Assembly (NCBI GenBank): GCA_016718265.1
Contig: JADKDZ010000029.1
Span: 186,001 to 250,000, forward strand
DNA: 64,000 bases
Source of the DNA: Uliginosibacterium sp.
GTDB taxonomy: Bacteria > Pseudomonadota > Gammaproteobacteria > Burkholderiales > Rhodocyclaceae
Reading direction: 5' to 3'
Shown: one piece after another, positions 35,158 through 49,210 of the stretch
Numbering within the stretch: position 1 is the stretch's first letter
How the letters are laid out: each line of letters opens with the position of its first letter
Translations under genes and position numbers: made by a program
Notes under the pieces: model-generated
Databases searched by the model: none
What the model saw: the letters and a program-made list of their open reading frames with translations, nothing else
Told to the model about the DNA's origin: nothing

Positions 35158-35673
35158 TCAGCGTGCGGGAAGTTTCGGGCCGTCAAGGCGAGTATCGCGT
35201 CTGCGACGCTCGCTGGCTTGCGACTGTGCCACAGGTGGTGGCGCCAGGTGTGGGCGATGTGCGTGGCGTTCGCGCACCACCACAACCGGCAACTCGACCG
35301 GCGCCGAGGCGGCGGCGCGCGCCTGCGCCTCCAGGGCCTCAACCTTGCGCCGCTCCAGCGCCAGCAATTCCTGCCGATCACGCTCGCGTGCCGCCTCGCG
35401 TTCGGTGCGCAGGCGAGCTTCGCGGGCCTGCTCGCGCTCTTCATCGGCGCGGCGCAACTCGCCCTGGATACGTGCCGCCTCGTCCCGCGCACGCTGTACA
35501 TCCTCGGGCAGCGGTGGTGGCATCTCGACCAGTCTGCCACTTGCCTTGCTGCTGGCCGGGCAGGCGTCATCCGTGTAGGTCACGTGGCCATTCGGGCCGG
35601 TGCATTTGTTGATGGCCTGAGCGGCGAGCGGCAACAACAAGCTAGACAAGGCGACAATCAGCAGCGTTTTCAT
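35158..35673 (-). CDS. Exported DUF4124 protein with coiled coil
   Basis: A 171-residue protein with a signal peptide (residues 1-20, ending AAQA), then the DUF4124 motif INKCTGPNGHVTYTDDACP with two cysteines that probably form a disulfide, then a long Arg/Glu/Ala-rich coiled coil (about 57-120) and a basic tail. The function of DUF4124 proteins is not known. The ATG at 35673 starts the signal peptide; upstream codons in frame do not look coding. Confidence 0.82.
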   Translation of the reverse strand: MKTLLIVALSSLLLPLAAQAINKCTGPNGHVTYTDDACPASSKASGRLVEMPPPLPEDVQRARDEAARIQGELRRADEEREQAREARLRTEREAARERDRQELLALERRKVEALEAQARAAASAPVELPVVVVRERHAHRPHLAPPPVAQSQASERRRRDTRLDGPKLPAR

Positions 35674-35804
35674 GGCGGCAAATCCTGAGGGTGTGTGGGC
35701 AGACGGCCTTAACGTGCGGGGCACACGTTTGGCCGACACGCCCGCCAAAACCGCCCATCTGGCGGTATGCTGCGCCATCTTTATCGCACCGGAAAGGACC
35801 CGCC

Positions 35805-36482
35805 ATGTTTGCTCGACGCTGCTTGCTCGCCCTCCTGCTCTGCCTGCCCTGCATCGCGCAGGCGGATTTCCTGGACGCGATCAGCAACAAGGACGCCAGC
35901 GGCGGGCTCAAGCAGGCGCTGGAGCAAGGCGCCTCCGCAGCGGTGGCGACGCTGGGGATTGAAGATGGCTTCCAGGGCAACCCCAAATTTCGCATTCCGC
36001 TGCCGGACGCGATTGAAAAAATGACTCCGGCGCTGCGCATGATGGGGCGTGGCAAGGCCGTAGACGAGCTGCATCTGGCCATGAACCGCGCGGCGGAAGC
36101 CGCGGTCGCCGAGGCCAAGCCCCTGCTCCTGGATGCCGTCAAGAAGATGAGCGTTCAGGATGCCAAGGACATCATCACCGGCGGTGACGACTCGGTCACC
36201 CAGTACTTCCGCGGCAAAACGCTGGAGGCGCTGACGCAGAAGTTCCTCCCCGTGGTCACCCGCGCCACGAGCAAGCTGAAGCTCGCCGAACAATACAACC
36301 GCATCGCCAGCCAGGGCGCCACCTTCGGTCTGGTCAAGGACGAAGACGCCAAGGTCGAAGACTTCGTCACCCGCCACGCGCTGAACGCCCTGTATCAACG
36401 CATCGCCGATGAAGAGCGCGCCCTCCGCGCCAACCCTGCCGAAGCGGTTGGTACGCTGGCACGCAAGATCTTTTGGGGCTAG
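35805..36482 (+). CDS. Exported DUF4197 protein
   Basis: A 225-residue protein: signal peptide (residues 1-20, cleavage after AQA), then a helical DUF4197 domain with GLKQALEQGASAAVATLG and RIPLPDAIEKMTPALRMMG. The family is periplasmic and of unknown function. The last 31 codons are repeated, almost unchanged, 913 bases further right (37303-37396). The start ATG at 35805 has an AAAGGA site. Confidence 0.88.
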   Translation: MFARRCLLALLLCLPCIAQADFLDAISNKDASGGLKQALEQGASAAVATLGIEDGFQGNPKFRIPLPDAIEKMTPALRMMGRGKAVDELHLAMNRAAEAAVAEAKPLLLDAVKKMSVQDAKDIITGGDDSVTQYFRGKTLEALTQKFLPVVTRATSKLKLAEQYNRIASQGATFGLVKDEDAKVEDFVTRHALNALYQRIADEERALRANPAEAVGTLARKIFWG

Positions 36483-36483
36483 C
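36390..36483 (+). repeat. 94-bp direct repeat, copy A (3' end of DUF4197 gene)
   Basis: This stretch, from CTGTATCAACGC to GGGGCTAGC, is the 3' end of the DUF4197 gene. Copy B at 37303-37396 matches it at 91 of 94 positions by my count. Confidence 0.9.
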
Positions 36484-36504
36484 ACAGCGGCAAGCTGCGC
36501 ATGC

Positions 36505-36564
36505 GGGCGGGCGCCAATCGCCAGTCAATGCTATGCGGTTATTTCGCCCTACGTGCTGGCTCCG
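36505..36564. repeat. Decayed palindromic repeat after copy A
   Basis: TTATTTCGCCCTACGTGCTGGCTCC (36539 onward, given in part) resembles CTATTGCGCCCTAGGCGCGG after copy B (37470 onward). It overlaps the stop codon of the minus-strand hexapeptide gene. Confidence 0.4.
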
Positions 36565-37187
36565 AGTACTTCACTGTCCAGAAGTGACGCGCGGCGGACG
36601 ACGGTTCGAGGCAACAAAACTGCGCCAGGCGCAAGCACGGCATTTGCTCCAATGCGACCGTGATCGCCGACCACCGCGCCGAACTTCTCGCAACCGGTAT
36701 GGTGCAGGCCACTGCGCAGACGTACTAAGACTTCCTTGTTCTCGCGTTCGTTGCGGTAGTTGCAGATGATGCTCCCCGCCTCCAGGTTGACATCTGTGCC
36801 GAGGATGGAGTCACCAACGAAGTTGAAGTGAGCGAGTTTGGTACCCGAAAACACGAAAGAGGACTTCAGCTCCGCGCCAGGACCGAACGTGCAGCGTTCG
36901 GCGACCCAGTTACCGCCGCGAAGGTAGGCGCCCGCGGCGACAAAGCAATGCGGCCCCAGGATGAGCGGACCCTTTAGAACCGCTCCGGATTCCACGGTCG
37001 CTGTCTTGTGGATGGCGATTTCCCCGGAAATATTGAACTCGTTGGCGACCAGTTCGGCGAGCAACTGCCTTACCAGTGCTTCGGACAGGCTGGTCAGTTC
37101 CCACGGTGCAGAAGAACTCCAGCGCGCGAGTGGCGAGGTCGCGAATGCGTCAATGAACTGACTGAGAGGAACGACTGGTTCGGGCAT
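36549..37187 (-). CDS. Left-handed beta-helix (hexapeptide-repeat) protein
   Basis: A 212-residue protein. Residues 1-50 are helical; from about 55 the sequence shows hexapeptide periodicity (IHKTATVESGAVLKGPLILG, VAAGAYLRGG, GDSILGTDVNLEAGSIICN) typical of acyl- and sugar-nucleotide transferases of the GlmU C-domain type. The insert NYRNERENKEVLVRLRSGLH may hold the active site. Substrate unknown. The gene lies between the two copies of the 94-bp repeat on the opposite strand to DUF4197, which suggests it was inserted there. Confidence 0.8.
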   Translation of the reverse strand: MPEPVVPLSQFIDAFATSPLARWSSSAPWELTSLSEALVRQLLAELVANEFNISGEIAIHKTATVESGAVLKGPLILGPHCFVAAGAYLRGGNWVAERCTFGPGAELKSSFVFSGTKLAHFNFVGDSILGTDVNLEAGSIICNYRNERENKEVLVRLRSGLHHTGCEKFGAVVGDHGRIGANAVLAPGAVLLPRTVVRRASLLDSEVLGAST

Positions 37188-37256
37188 ATGTACTCAAGGC
37201 CTCAACTTGTTTGTAGTGAGTTGTTTTTCTGCAATTTCTACAGCATCAGCAGCATC

Positions 37257-37298
37257 GTAGGGCGCAATCTAAGCGCCACAGGCGCGCATTGCGCCGGA
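37257..37298. repeat. REP-like palindrome (TAGGGCGCAAT type)
   Basis: GGCGCAAT at 37261-37268 pairs with ATTGCGCC at 37288-37295. The flanks read TAG on the left and GGA on the right. The same element, reversed, lies at 37449-37482. Confidence 0.75.
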
Positions 37299-37302
37299 TG
37301 TT

Positions 37303-37396
37303 CTGTATCAACGCATCGCCGATGAAGAGCGCGCCATCCGCGCCAACCCTGCCGAAGCGGTTGGTACGCTGGCACGCAAGATTTTTGGGGGCTAGC
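37303..37396 (+). repeat. 94-bp direct repeat, copy B (detached DUF4197 3' end)
   Basis: A second copy of the DUF4197 gene end, including its stop, without a start of its own. It differs from copy A at three positions by my count and would encode an end reading KIFGG instead of KIFWG. It begins four bases after a palindromic repeat. Confidence 0.9.
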
Positions 37397-37448
37397 GGCT
37401 GGACGTCAATTGCCGCGCAGTGGCATTGCACCGACCGGGCAGGTTTGC

Positions 37449-37482
37449 ATCCGGCGCAATGCCCCTCGACTATTGCGCCCTA
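37449..37482. repeat. REP-like palindrome, reversed copy
   Basis: GGCGCAAT at 37453-37460 pairs with ATTGCGCC at 37472-37479. Read on the minus strand it begins TAGGGCGCAAT, as at 37257. It lies directly after the end of the minus-strand monooxygenase-like gene. Confidence 0.75.
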
Positions 37483-37493
37483 GGCGCGGGCTC

Positions 37494-37805
37494 CTATTGC
37501 GCTCCCTTGATCCTCATGCCTGGCACTAAGGCGACTGCGTCGATAAGTTCCAGTGACTTGATCATGCCCTGCGTGATTGACTTGTACTTAAGGAAGTGGG
37601 GTGTCTTGAGGTGGGCCTCATAAGCGGTTTGGTCAGCGTAGATCTCGAGAATGGTGAAGCGTGTTGGGTCTTCACTCGCCGAAACGGCATAAAGTGCGAG
37701 AACGCCCGGCTCCAGCTTGACTGAGGCTTCTATCTCTTCTGTCAACGCGGCCCTGTAGCTTTCAAGGTGCTGCGCTTCAACGACGATGTTTGCAATTCGC
37801 TCCAT
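37494..37805 (-). CDS. ABM-type (antibiotic biosynthesis monooxygenase-like) small protein
   Basis: A 103-residue protein with the ferredoxin-like ABM pattern: IVVEAQHLESYRAALTEEIE, a GVLALYAVSASEDPTRF strand pair and IYADQTAYEAHLKTPHFLKY. Relatives are small dimeric oxygenases or quorum-signal-related proteins such as LsrG and YgiN. The ATG at 37805 has a GGAGG site seven bases upstream. The stop codon is embedded in a GCGCAATAG sequence next to a palindromic repeat. Confidence 0.82.
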   Translation of the reverse strand: MERIANIVVEAQHLESYRAALTEEIEASVKLEPGVLALYAVSASEDPTRFTILEIYADQTAYEAHLKTPHFLKYKSITQGMIKSLELIDAVALVPGMRIKGAQ

Positions 37806-37965
37806 GCTCGTGCCTCCGTTCAACGCTACACGGCCGTTTGCAGCCCGAATAGTTGTACCTGCTGCAGATATCAGCACCCCACAGACGCCCTGTGCAAGCG
37901 GCGCTGCCGGTTGCCTTTCCGCTCCCCGTAAAGCGCTTCAGTGTCAGCCCGCTGGGCTTCACCAC

Positions 37966-38376
37966 CTATTTCTCGCAGCGCCCTGAATGCTGGACTTCCC
38001 GCTGCACAAGCATGCGCTCGGCCTGGGATTCGTGCTTCTCGAAAAGGAGGATTTCGAGCTTCTCGGCCGACAGGGCGTGAATGCTGATCTTCGGCTCTTT
38101 GCCTGCCTCGGTGCTGTTGGCCTTCCCCCCACGCAGCCAGCTTTCACCTTCAGGGCGCAGCCCGCTTGCCAGCAGCATCCCGCATCCCTCGCGCGCTGAA
38201 TTCAGCCCACCAAAACCAAGGTATACCGCGCACCAGCCATCGTTACACGGACCAACGCGGTACAAAGTGCCTTCCTCGGTACGCCAGACGCCATCGAAAG
38301 CAGCGGAGGCCGTCAAGCTGCCGAGCGCCAAGCCAAGCGCCAAAGCCATGCGGACGAAAACGGAACGATCCTTCAT
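37966..38376 (-). CDS. Exported DUF2147-like protein
   Basis: A 136-residue protein with a signal peptide (residues 1-25, cleavage after ASA). The mature part starts FDGVWRTEEGTLYRVGPCND with a second Cys in GWCAVYLG and a third in REGCGML; this beta-rich start resembles DUF2147 proteins. A good AAGGAG site precedes the ATG. No function is established. Confidence 0.72.
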   Translation of the reverse strand: MKDRSVFVRMALALGLALGSLTASAAFDGVWRTEEGTLYRVGPCNDGWCAVYLGFGGLNSAREGCGMLLASGLRPEGESWLRGGKANSTEAGKEPKISIHALSAEKLEILLFEKHESQAERMLVQREVQHSGRCEK

Positions 38377-38635
38377 TGAGTCTCCTTGAGAGTCGAGTCG
38401 ATTGTGGCGCGAGATGATGGCGGAGATTTATGCAATTTGGCAGGCCGCTGGTCGCTTCATATTCCCTGCACGCAGATGAGTTTTCAGGCAAAACGCGCAC
38501 GGACGCCAAGCTTGGCGCCCACGCATTGCAAGCGTTTTACGCCTGATCCCGGCTATTTCGCCGGGTCCGAGGTGCGGAGATCAAGCGCCCGGCGCAAGCC
38601 AGGGCGGTGCGGTGGTTTGCAGGGCGTTCGCTCGC

Positions 38636-44479
<5,844 letters not shown>

Positions 44480-44542
44480 GGGCGTTCCGCTTCTGGGGGA
44501 GCCAGAATTGTCGCAGGATCAGCTCAAACGGAGGAGACGAAA

Positions 44543-44779
44543 ATGGTGAATCTTCGGCACGCCCTCACCCACGCCCGCCACGGTGCCTGGGAGCAGGCGC
44601 ACGGCATGGTGCAGGACGACCAGTCCCTTCTCGGGGCGTGGTTGCACGGCATGGCCCATATCGCCGAGCAGGACCTGGCGAATGCTGCGTATTGGTATGC
44701 GCGGGCGGGACGTAACTTCGCAGGGCGCGGGGATCTGGCAGAGGAGTTGGACCGCTTCGAGGCGGAGCTGCAGGACTGA
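44543..44779 (+). CDS. Small hypothetical protein, 78 aa
   Basis: A 78-residue helical protein (MVNLRHALTHARHGAWEQAH) with a strong GGAGGAG ribosome site eight bases before the ATG. The spacing of Ala, Trp and Tyr (LANAAYWYARAGR) suggests a TPR-like helical pair. It is divergent from uvrA and convergent with the kinase gene. No named family recognised. Confidence 0.75.
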   Translation: MVNLRHALTHARHGAWEQAHGMVQDDQSLLGAWLHGMAHIAEQDLANAAYWYARAGRNFAGRGDLAEELDRFEAELQD

Positions 44780-44803
44780 GCTGCGCAAGCAGCCCGGCGG
44801 CGA

Positions 44804-46219
44804 TCAGCGCGACGAGCCGCCGCCGAAGGTCCGCTTGGCCCAGCCCGCAATGCCGACCGCGGCGGACTTCACCCCTTTGCCGACGTTCTTGGCGGCATCC
44901 ACGAGGGTGGGGTCTTTGTCCTTGGCGCTCTTTGGCTTGGCGCTGGCTGATTTGGCGGCAGTTTGCCGCGGTTTCTTCGCCTCGGCCGCGGGCTTGCTGG
45001 TGTCGGCCGCCGCCGGTGCCACGGCCACTGGGCTCTGGGTGGCGACCACGGGCGCGCTGATGGTGGTGGCAGGCGTGATGGGCGTCTGCACCGAGCGTTG
45101 CCCGCTGTAATACGCAAACCCGCCCAGCGCGACCAGCGCAGTCAGGAAGGCGCCAGCCGGGACCAGATTCTCACCCAGTTGCTGGCGCCAGGTTTTCGGC
45201 ACAGCCTTGCTTTTGCTGCTGCTGCGTTTGCGCTCGGTGCGTGCCGCCGCTTCTTTGCTACTGCTACTGCTACTGCTGCTCTTGGTATGGATGCCAAGCA
45301 GTGTGCGCATCTCGGTAATACTCTGCGGACGATTCTCTGGCCGTACTGCCAGGCATTTGTCGATGCCGGCAAGCAGGGTATTGCTGTAGCGCCCGGCCGC
45401 GCATTGGGTGAGCGGCACGTAGGAATCCTGCACAATCCTGCCGACCGAGGGCGGTGGCAGCTTGCGCGTGATCATCAGATAGACCAGCGCCGCCAGGGTG
45501 TAGATATCCGTCCAGGCGCCCTGCTTCAGCTCGGGCATCTCGGCGTATTGCTCGATGGGCGCATAGCTGTGCTTGACGAAGACCGTCAGCGCCTGGGTCA
45601 TGTCGCCGATTACGCGGCGGGCAGCGCCGAAGTCGAGCAGGACCGGCTTCTCGTTGGGCAGTACCAGGAGGTTGTCCGGCGAGATGTCGCGGTGGAAGCA
45701 ATTGGCGCGGTGGATGACTTCCAGTGCATCGAGCACGGGCGCCAGAAAGCGTTTGATCCAGGTTTCTTCGAGCTGGGGGCGTTCGTTGAGGATCTGGCGG
45801 AGCGTCTTGCCGACATAGAGCGGCATCACCATATAGGCGGTGCCGTTGGCTTCCCAGAAGCGGAAGACCTTGACGAGCGCGGGGTGGTCAAACTGCGCCA
45901 GCAGGCGCGCTTCATTCACAAAGCTGCTACGGCCGGCGGCAAAGGCTTCGAGGTGTACGTCTGAGCGGACCGAGATCGAGCCGTCGGGATTGCGCGCGGC
46001 GAGACTCGCCGGCATGTACTCCTTGAGCGCCACGCGCCGCTGCAGAGAGTGGTCTTGCGCCAGATAGACGATGCCGAAGCCACCTTCGCCCACCAGGCCA
46101 ATGATTTCGAATTCGCCCATGCGCGAACCCGGCGGCAAGGCATTCTGCGCCGGATTCAACAGGGGGGCCGCGCGTTCTGGCATGGCTGCGGGCACCGCTT
46201 GGGCTAAGGGTTCAGGCAC
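44804..46219 (-). CDS. Membrane-anchored Ser/Thr protein kinase, Hanks type
   Basis: A 471-residue protein. The kinase domain (about 36-310) has the glycine loop GEGGFG (44-49), Lys66 in VALKEY, the catalytic HRDISPDN (Asp178) and DFG (Asp196). A run of eight serines (314-321), encoded by mixed AGC/AGT codons, is followed by a basic stretch, one membrane helix (352-371) and a Pro/Ala/Lys-rich periplasmic tail ending in helical AAKNVGKGVKSAA and WAKRTFGGG. It should phosphorylate Ser/Thr in cytoplasmic partners. The next gene upstream encodes a small exported protein with a similar Ala/Lys-rich tail. Confidence 0.9.
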   Translation of the reverse strand: MPEPLAQAVPAAMPERAAPLLNPAQNALPPGSRMGEFEIIGLVGEGGFGIVYLAQDHSLQRRVALKEYMPASLAARNPDGSISVRSDVHLEAFAAGRSSFVNEARLLAQFDHPALVKVFRFWEANGTAYMVMPLYVGKTLRQILNERPQLEETWIKRFLAPVLDALEVIHRANCFHRDISPDNLLVLPNEKPVLLDFGAARRVIGDMTQALTVFVKHSYAPIEQYAEMPELKQGAWTDIYTLAALVYLMITRKLPPPSVGRIVQDSYVPLTQCAAGRYSNTLLAGIDKCLAVRPENRPQSITEMRTLLGIHTKSSSSSSSSKEAAARTERKRSSSKSKAVPKTWRQQLGENLVPAGAFLTALVALGGFAYYSGQRSVQTPITPATTISAPVVATQSPVAVAPAAADTSKPAAEAKKPRQTAAKSASAKPKSAKDKDPTLVDAAKNVGKGVKSAAVGIAGWAKRTFGGGSSR

Positions 46220-46268
46220 AAAAGTCTCCGTCGTTCAAACGACTCGTCCGGTCAGCATAGAAGCTTGC

Positions 46269-46592
46269 TCACTTGCTGAAGGTTTCCTTGGCCTTTTTGC
46301 CAGTTTCACGGCCCACTTCCGCCGCGTCCTTGCCAATCTGCTTACCGACGTCTGCTCCGCCGTGGTAGACCTTCTTGGCCAGATCGACGACTCCCTTGGC
46401 AGCGTCGATCACCCCGCCGGTTGCGGTCTTCGCTACCTCGGCCACGCTGCTGCTGGCCGACTTGGCACCTTCCACGACGCCGCTGGTGGCTGTGGCTGGT
46501 GCGCTGGCGGCGGGTTCCGGCTCAGTGGCTATTGCCAACGATACGCAGAAAAACGCACCCAGACCAAGCAAGAATCGCACACGAGATTGCAT
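46269..46592 (-). CDS. Small exported Ala/Lys/Gly-rich protein
   Basis: A 107-residue protein with a signal peptide (MQSRVRFLLGLGAFFCVSLA, cleavage after AIA or ATE) and a mature part of amphipathic helical repeats (GVVEGAKSASSSVAEVAKTA, GVIDAAKGVVDLAKKV, GKKAKETFSK) resembling LEA-like or apolipoprotein-like sequence. It lies 49 bases upstream of the kinase gene on the same strand. The kinase tail has related repeats. The function is unknown. Confidence 0.72.
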   Translation of the reverse strand: MQSRVRFLLGLGAFFCVSLAIATEPEPAASAPATATSGVVEGAKSASSSVAEVAKTATGGVIDAAKGVVDLAKKVYHGGADVGKQIGKDAAEVGRETGKKAKETFSK

Positions 46593-46668
46593 TGTTACCC
46601 CTGAAGCAAACGATACGGCGCTAAAGATAAGCTTTCCGGGCCGGCGTGGCGAGGGCATCTGTCGGAAA

Positions 46669-46696
46669 ACAAAAGAGGCCATGCGGCCTCTTTTGT
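46669..46696 (-). terminator. Hairpin terminator after efp
   Basis: ACAAAAGAGGCC (46669-46680) pairs with GGCCTCTTTTGT (46685-46696) around an ATGC loop. The A/T-rich lower stem gives a T run on either strand. It lies 20 bases past the efp stop. Confidence 0.8.
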
Positions 46697-46716
46697 GCGC
46701 TGCAAGACCCGTGGGC

Positions 46717-47274
46717 TTACTTCACGCGGTTCTTGTACTCGTCGGTGCGGGTGTCGATTTCGATCTTGTCACCGATTTCGACGAAGGCCGGCACGGGCAA
46801 TTCGAAGCCGGTGGCCAGACGGGCAGGCTTCATGACCTTGCCGGACGTGTCGCCCTTGACGGCGGGTTCGGTGTATTCCACCACGCGAACGACCGAATTC
46901 GGCAGTTCAACCGAAATCGCCTTCTCGTTGTAGAACACGACTTCACACTTGAGGCCGTCTTCCAGGTACTTCAGCGCGTCGGTCATGTTGTCCGGCTCGA
47001 TTTCGTACTGGTTGTACTCTTCATCCATGAAGACATACATCGGGTCGGCAAAGTAGGAGTAGGTCACTTCCTTGCGGTCGAGCTGGACGAGTTCAAACTT
47101 GTCGTCCGCTTTGTAGACGAATTCCGAGCCGGCGCCGGTGAGCAGGTTCTTGAATTTCATCTTCACCTGGGCAGCGTTACGACCGCCCTTGGAGTATTCG
47201 GTCTTCTGGACGACCAGCGCGTCTGCGCCAACCATCACGACGTTACCGGAGCGGAGTTCTTGAGCGGTTTTCAT
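46717..47274 (-). CDS. efp: Elongation factor P (Arg32 type)
   Basis: A 185-residue EF-P with three beta domains. The loop at the tip of domain I reads SKGGRNAAQVK and places Arg at residue 32, the form modified by rhamnose instead of lysine derivatives. EF-P relieves ribosome stalling at polyproline. The rhamnosyltransferase gene earP is directly upstream on the same strand (43 bases), so the modification pair is complete. Confidence 0.96.
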   Translation of the reverse strand: MKTAQELRSGNVVMVGADALVVQKTEYSKGGRNAAQVKMKFKNLLTGAGSEFVYKADDKFELVQLDRKEVTYSYFADPMYVFMDEEYNQYEIEPDNMTDALKYLEDGLKCEVVFYNEKAISVELPNSVVRVVEYTEPAVKGDTSGKVMKPARLATGFELPVPAFVEIGDKIEIDTRTDEYKNRVK

Positions 47275-47317
47275 AGGGACACCTTCATGCGGCGCCCACG
47301 AGCGCCAAGCTGGGTTT

Positions 47318-48454
47318 TTAAGAAGCCGGGCATTCTAGCAAATCTTTGCAAAAAATCAGCAGCTTGGAGGCCAAATCACCATTTTCTACAAGAATCTGCG
47401 CCCAGGCGGCGGCGTGCCGCGTGAGTTCGGGCAGGGCGACGTGCAGCGCCGGCCAATGCGCGGCGGTGTTTTCGCCGTCTTCCCAGGCCTGCCAGAAATT
47501 CGCCAGGGCTTCCGCAGCCGTGGGCGAAAGGCTTGCCGTGTAGCGGCGTAGAAACGCGGCCAGCTTGGGCCGGTGGGCGTCGTCCGCCTGCGGATAGATG
47601 TGCCACACAAACGGCCGCGCCAGCCACTGGGTGCGAACGAAGGAGTCTTCGCCACGCACGAAATTCAGGTCACAGGCGGCGAGCAGCGTGTCGTAGTCCG
47701 CCTGTGCGAGAAACGGCAAAGGGATCAGCCTGAGCTGACCAGAATCGGCATGCGTGCTTTGCCAGGCCTGCACCTGCGGCAGGATGCGCCCTTCCGGCAC
47801 GACGCAGACCACGGCTTGCGGGCCGCGGGCCCAGGCATCGAGCAGACTGCCGACGGCGGCATTCTCGTAGGCGAACAAAGATACCTTCAAGACCCGCTCC
47901 GGGTGGGCCTCTCCAGCCACCCTTTGCCAGAAGGCGCTCTGCGCGGACTTGTCGGCCTGGAATGCCTGCAGATCAGCCAGGGATGCGGCTTCGCAGAGCA
48001 AACCCCCCGTTCGCCGTGTAAAGCCGGGAAAGAAGAAATACTTGGTCAGCGGCAGCCGCGGGTGGGGCGAAGGCAGCGCGTGACTGCCTTCCACCCAGTC
48101 TTCCGCGCTCAGGTACTCCAGATTGATCCAGGCCGGCTTGCGTGGCTGTGCCGCCATGGCGGCCACATAGGCCTCGGGCGGGTCACAGGCAAAAGCTTCG
48201 ATGACGATATCCGCAGGCTGGGCAAGCGCAGCACTGCCATCCCAGCGCCGGATCACCACGCCGCCAAGCCTCTGTTCGGCCAGCACAGGGTCAATGCCGG
48301 GCGCCAGGCGCCGGAAGCTGGCCAGATCATCCACCCACAGCCGCACCGCCAGGTCGTGTTCGCCGGCGAGCTGGCGCGCCAGCCGCCAGCACACGCCAAT
48401 ATCCCCATAGTTATCGATGACTTTGCAGAAGATGTCGCAGCGCGTGACGGGCAT
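47318..48454 (-). CDS. earP: EF-P arginine rhamnosyltransferase
   Basis: A 378-residue GT-B enzyme of the EarP (former DUF2331) family that puts rhamnose from dTDP-rhamnose on Arg32 of EF-P. Asp14 and Asp18 in IDNYGDIGVCWRLARQL fit the conserved N-terminal aspartates, and the C-terminal half has LNFVRGEDSFVRTQWLARPF, the nucleotide-sugar binding signature. The ATG at 48454 gives the normal start; the frame is open upstream. A CTCTCCAG copy at 47909 lies in a variable loop. Confidence 0.93.
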   Translation of the reverse strand: MPVTRCDIFCKVIDNYGDIGVCWRLARQLAGEHDLAVRLWVDDLASFRRLAPGIDPVLAEQRLGGVVIRRWDGSAALAQPADIVIEAFACDPPEAYVAAMAAQPRKPAWINLEYLSAEDWVEGSHALPSPHPRLPLTKYFFFPGFTRRTGGLLCEAASLADLQAFQADKSAQSAFWQRVAGEAHPERVLKVSLFAYENAAVGSLLDAWARGPQAVVCVVPEGRILPQVQAWQSTHADSGQLRLIPLPFLAQADYDTLLAACDLNFVRGEDSFVRTQWLARPFVWHIYPQADDAHRPKLAAFLRRYTASLSPTAAEALANFWQAWEDGENTAAHWPALHVALPELTRHAAAWAQILVENGDLASKLLIFCKDLLECPAS

Positions 48455-48509
48455 GAAGAGTTTGGCCAGAATGCGGGTTCCCTGACATTCTCTCAGCACC
48501 GGGCACCCG

Positions 48510-49205
48510 ATGGAAAAACAACTCAAAGCCGACGTGCGTGGCCTGCTTGGCCGCCTGCCGCTCTTCGCCGCCGTAGACGCGGAGTCGCTCGACAGCATCG
48601 CTGCATCCGTTGGCGAACATCGCCTGGCCCGCGGTGAGGTGCTCTTCCGCCAGGGCAGCCCCTGTACGGGCTTCTACGTGGTGGTGCACGGCCAGATCAA
48701 GCTCGCCGTCACCGCGCCGAACGGCAACGAAAAGGTGCTGGAACTGATCCCCGCCCACATGAGCTTTGGCGAAGCGGTGATGTTTCTGGAGCGCCCCTTC
48801 CCGGTCACGGCTGAGGCGCTGACCGACTCGCTGGTGCTCAGCATCCCGCGCGAGCCGGTGCAGGACCTGATCGACCACAACAAGCTGTTTGCCCGCAAGA
48901 TGCTCGCCGGGCTCTCGATGCGCCTGCACTCGCTGGTGAAGGACGTGGAAGGCTATGCGCTGCGCTCTTCCACCCAGCGCCTGATCGGTTACCTGCTGCG
49001 CGAAGCCGGGGATGGCGGCCTCGCCCAGGGCGCGCTGGAAATCGATCTGCCGACCAGCAAACAGGTCCTGGCCTCACGCCTGTCGGTGACGCCAGAGACC
49101 TTCTCGCGCATCCTCCACACACTGAGCAGCAACGGGCTGGTCGAGGTCGATGGCAAGACCATCCGCGTGCCGGACGTGGCCCGGCTGCGCGACTTCGAGG
49201 CCTGA
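48510..49205 (+). CDS. Crp/Fnr-family regulator, Dnr-like
   Basis: A 231-residue protein: cyclic-nucleotide-binding-like domain (about 15-130), dimer helix, and a winged HTH near the C-terminus with LPTSKQVLASRLSVTPETFSR. The recognition helix residues (E..SR) fit binding to TTGAT-N4-ATCAA sites. It lacks the N-terminal Cys cluster of Fnr, so it is more like Dnr/Nnr, which sense NO with haem. A perfect site of this type lies at 51760-51773 before the nitrate genes. Divergent from earP. Confidence 0.85.
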   Translation: MEKQLKADVRGLLGRLPLFAAVDAESLDSIAASVGEHRLARGEVLFRQGSPCTGFYVVVHGQIKLAVTAPNGNEKVLELIPAHMSFGEAVMFLERPFPVTAEALTDSLVLSIPREPVQDLIDHNKLFARKMLAGLSMRLHSLVKDVEGYALRSSTQRLIGYLLREAGDGGLAQGALEIDLPTSKQVLASRLSVTPETFSRILHTLSSNGLVEVDGKTIRVPDVARLRDFEA

Positions 49206-49210
49206 TCGGC

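Noticed and set aside
33954..35612. Plus-strand open frame of 552 codons opposite the MFS gene
   Set aside because: Antisense shadow; the minus strand has twelve membrane helices and family motifs.
36480..37510. Integron gene cassettes with attC sites
   Set aside because: The repeated palindromes lack GTTRRRY core sites and attC structure, gene orientations alternate, and no integrase is present; REP-like elements explain them better.
48510..49205. Assignment of the Crp/Fnr gene as fnr itself
   Set aside because: The N-terminal cysteine cluster that binds [4Fe-4S] in Fnr is absent; only one Cys is found in the sensor domain.
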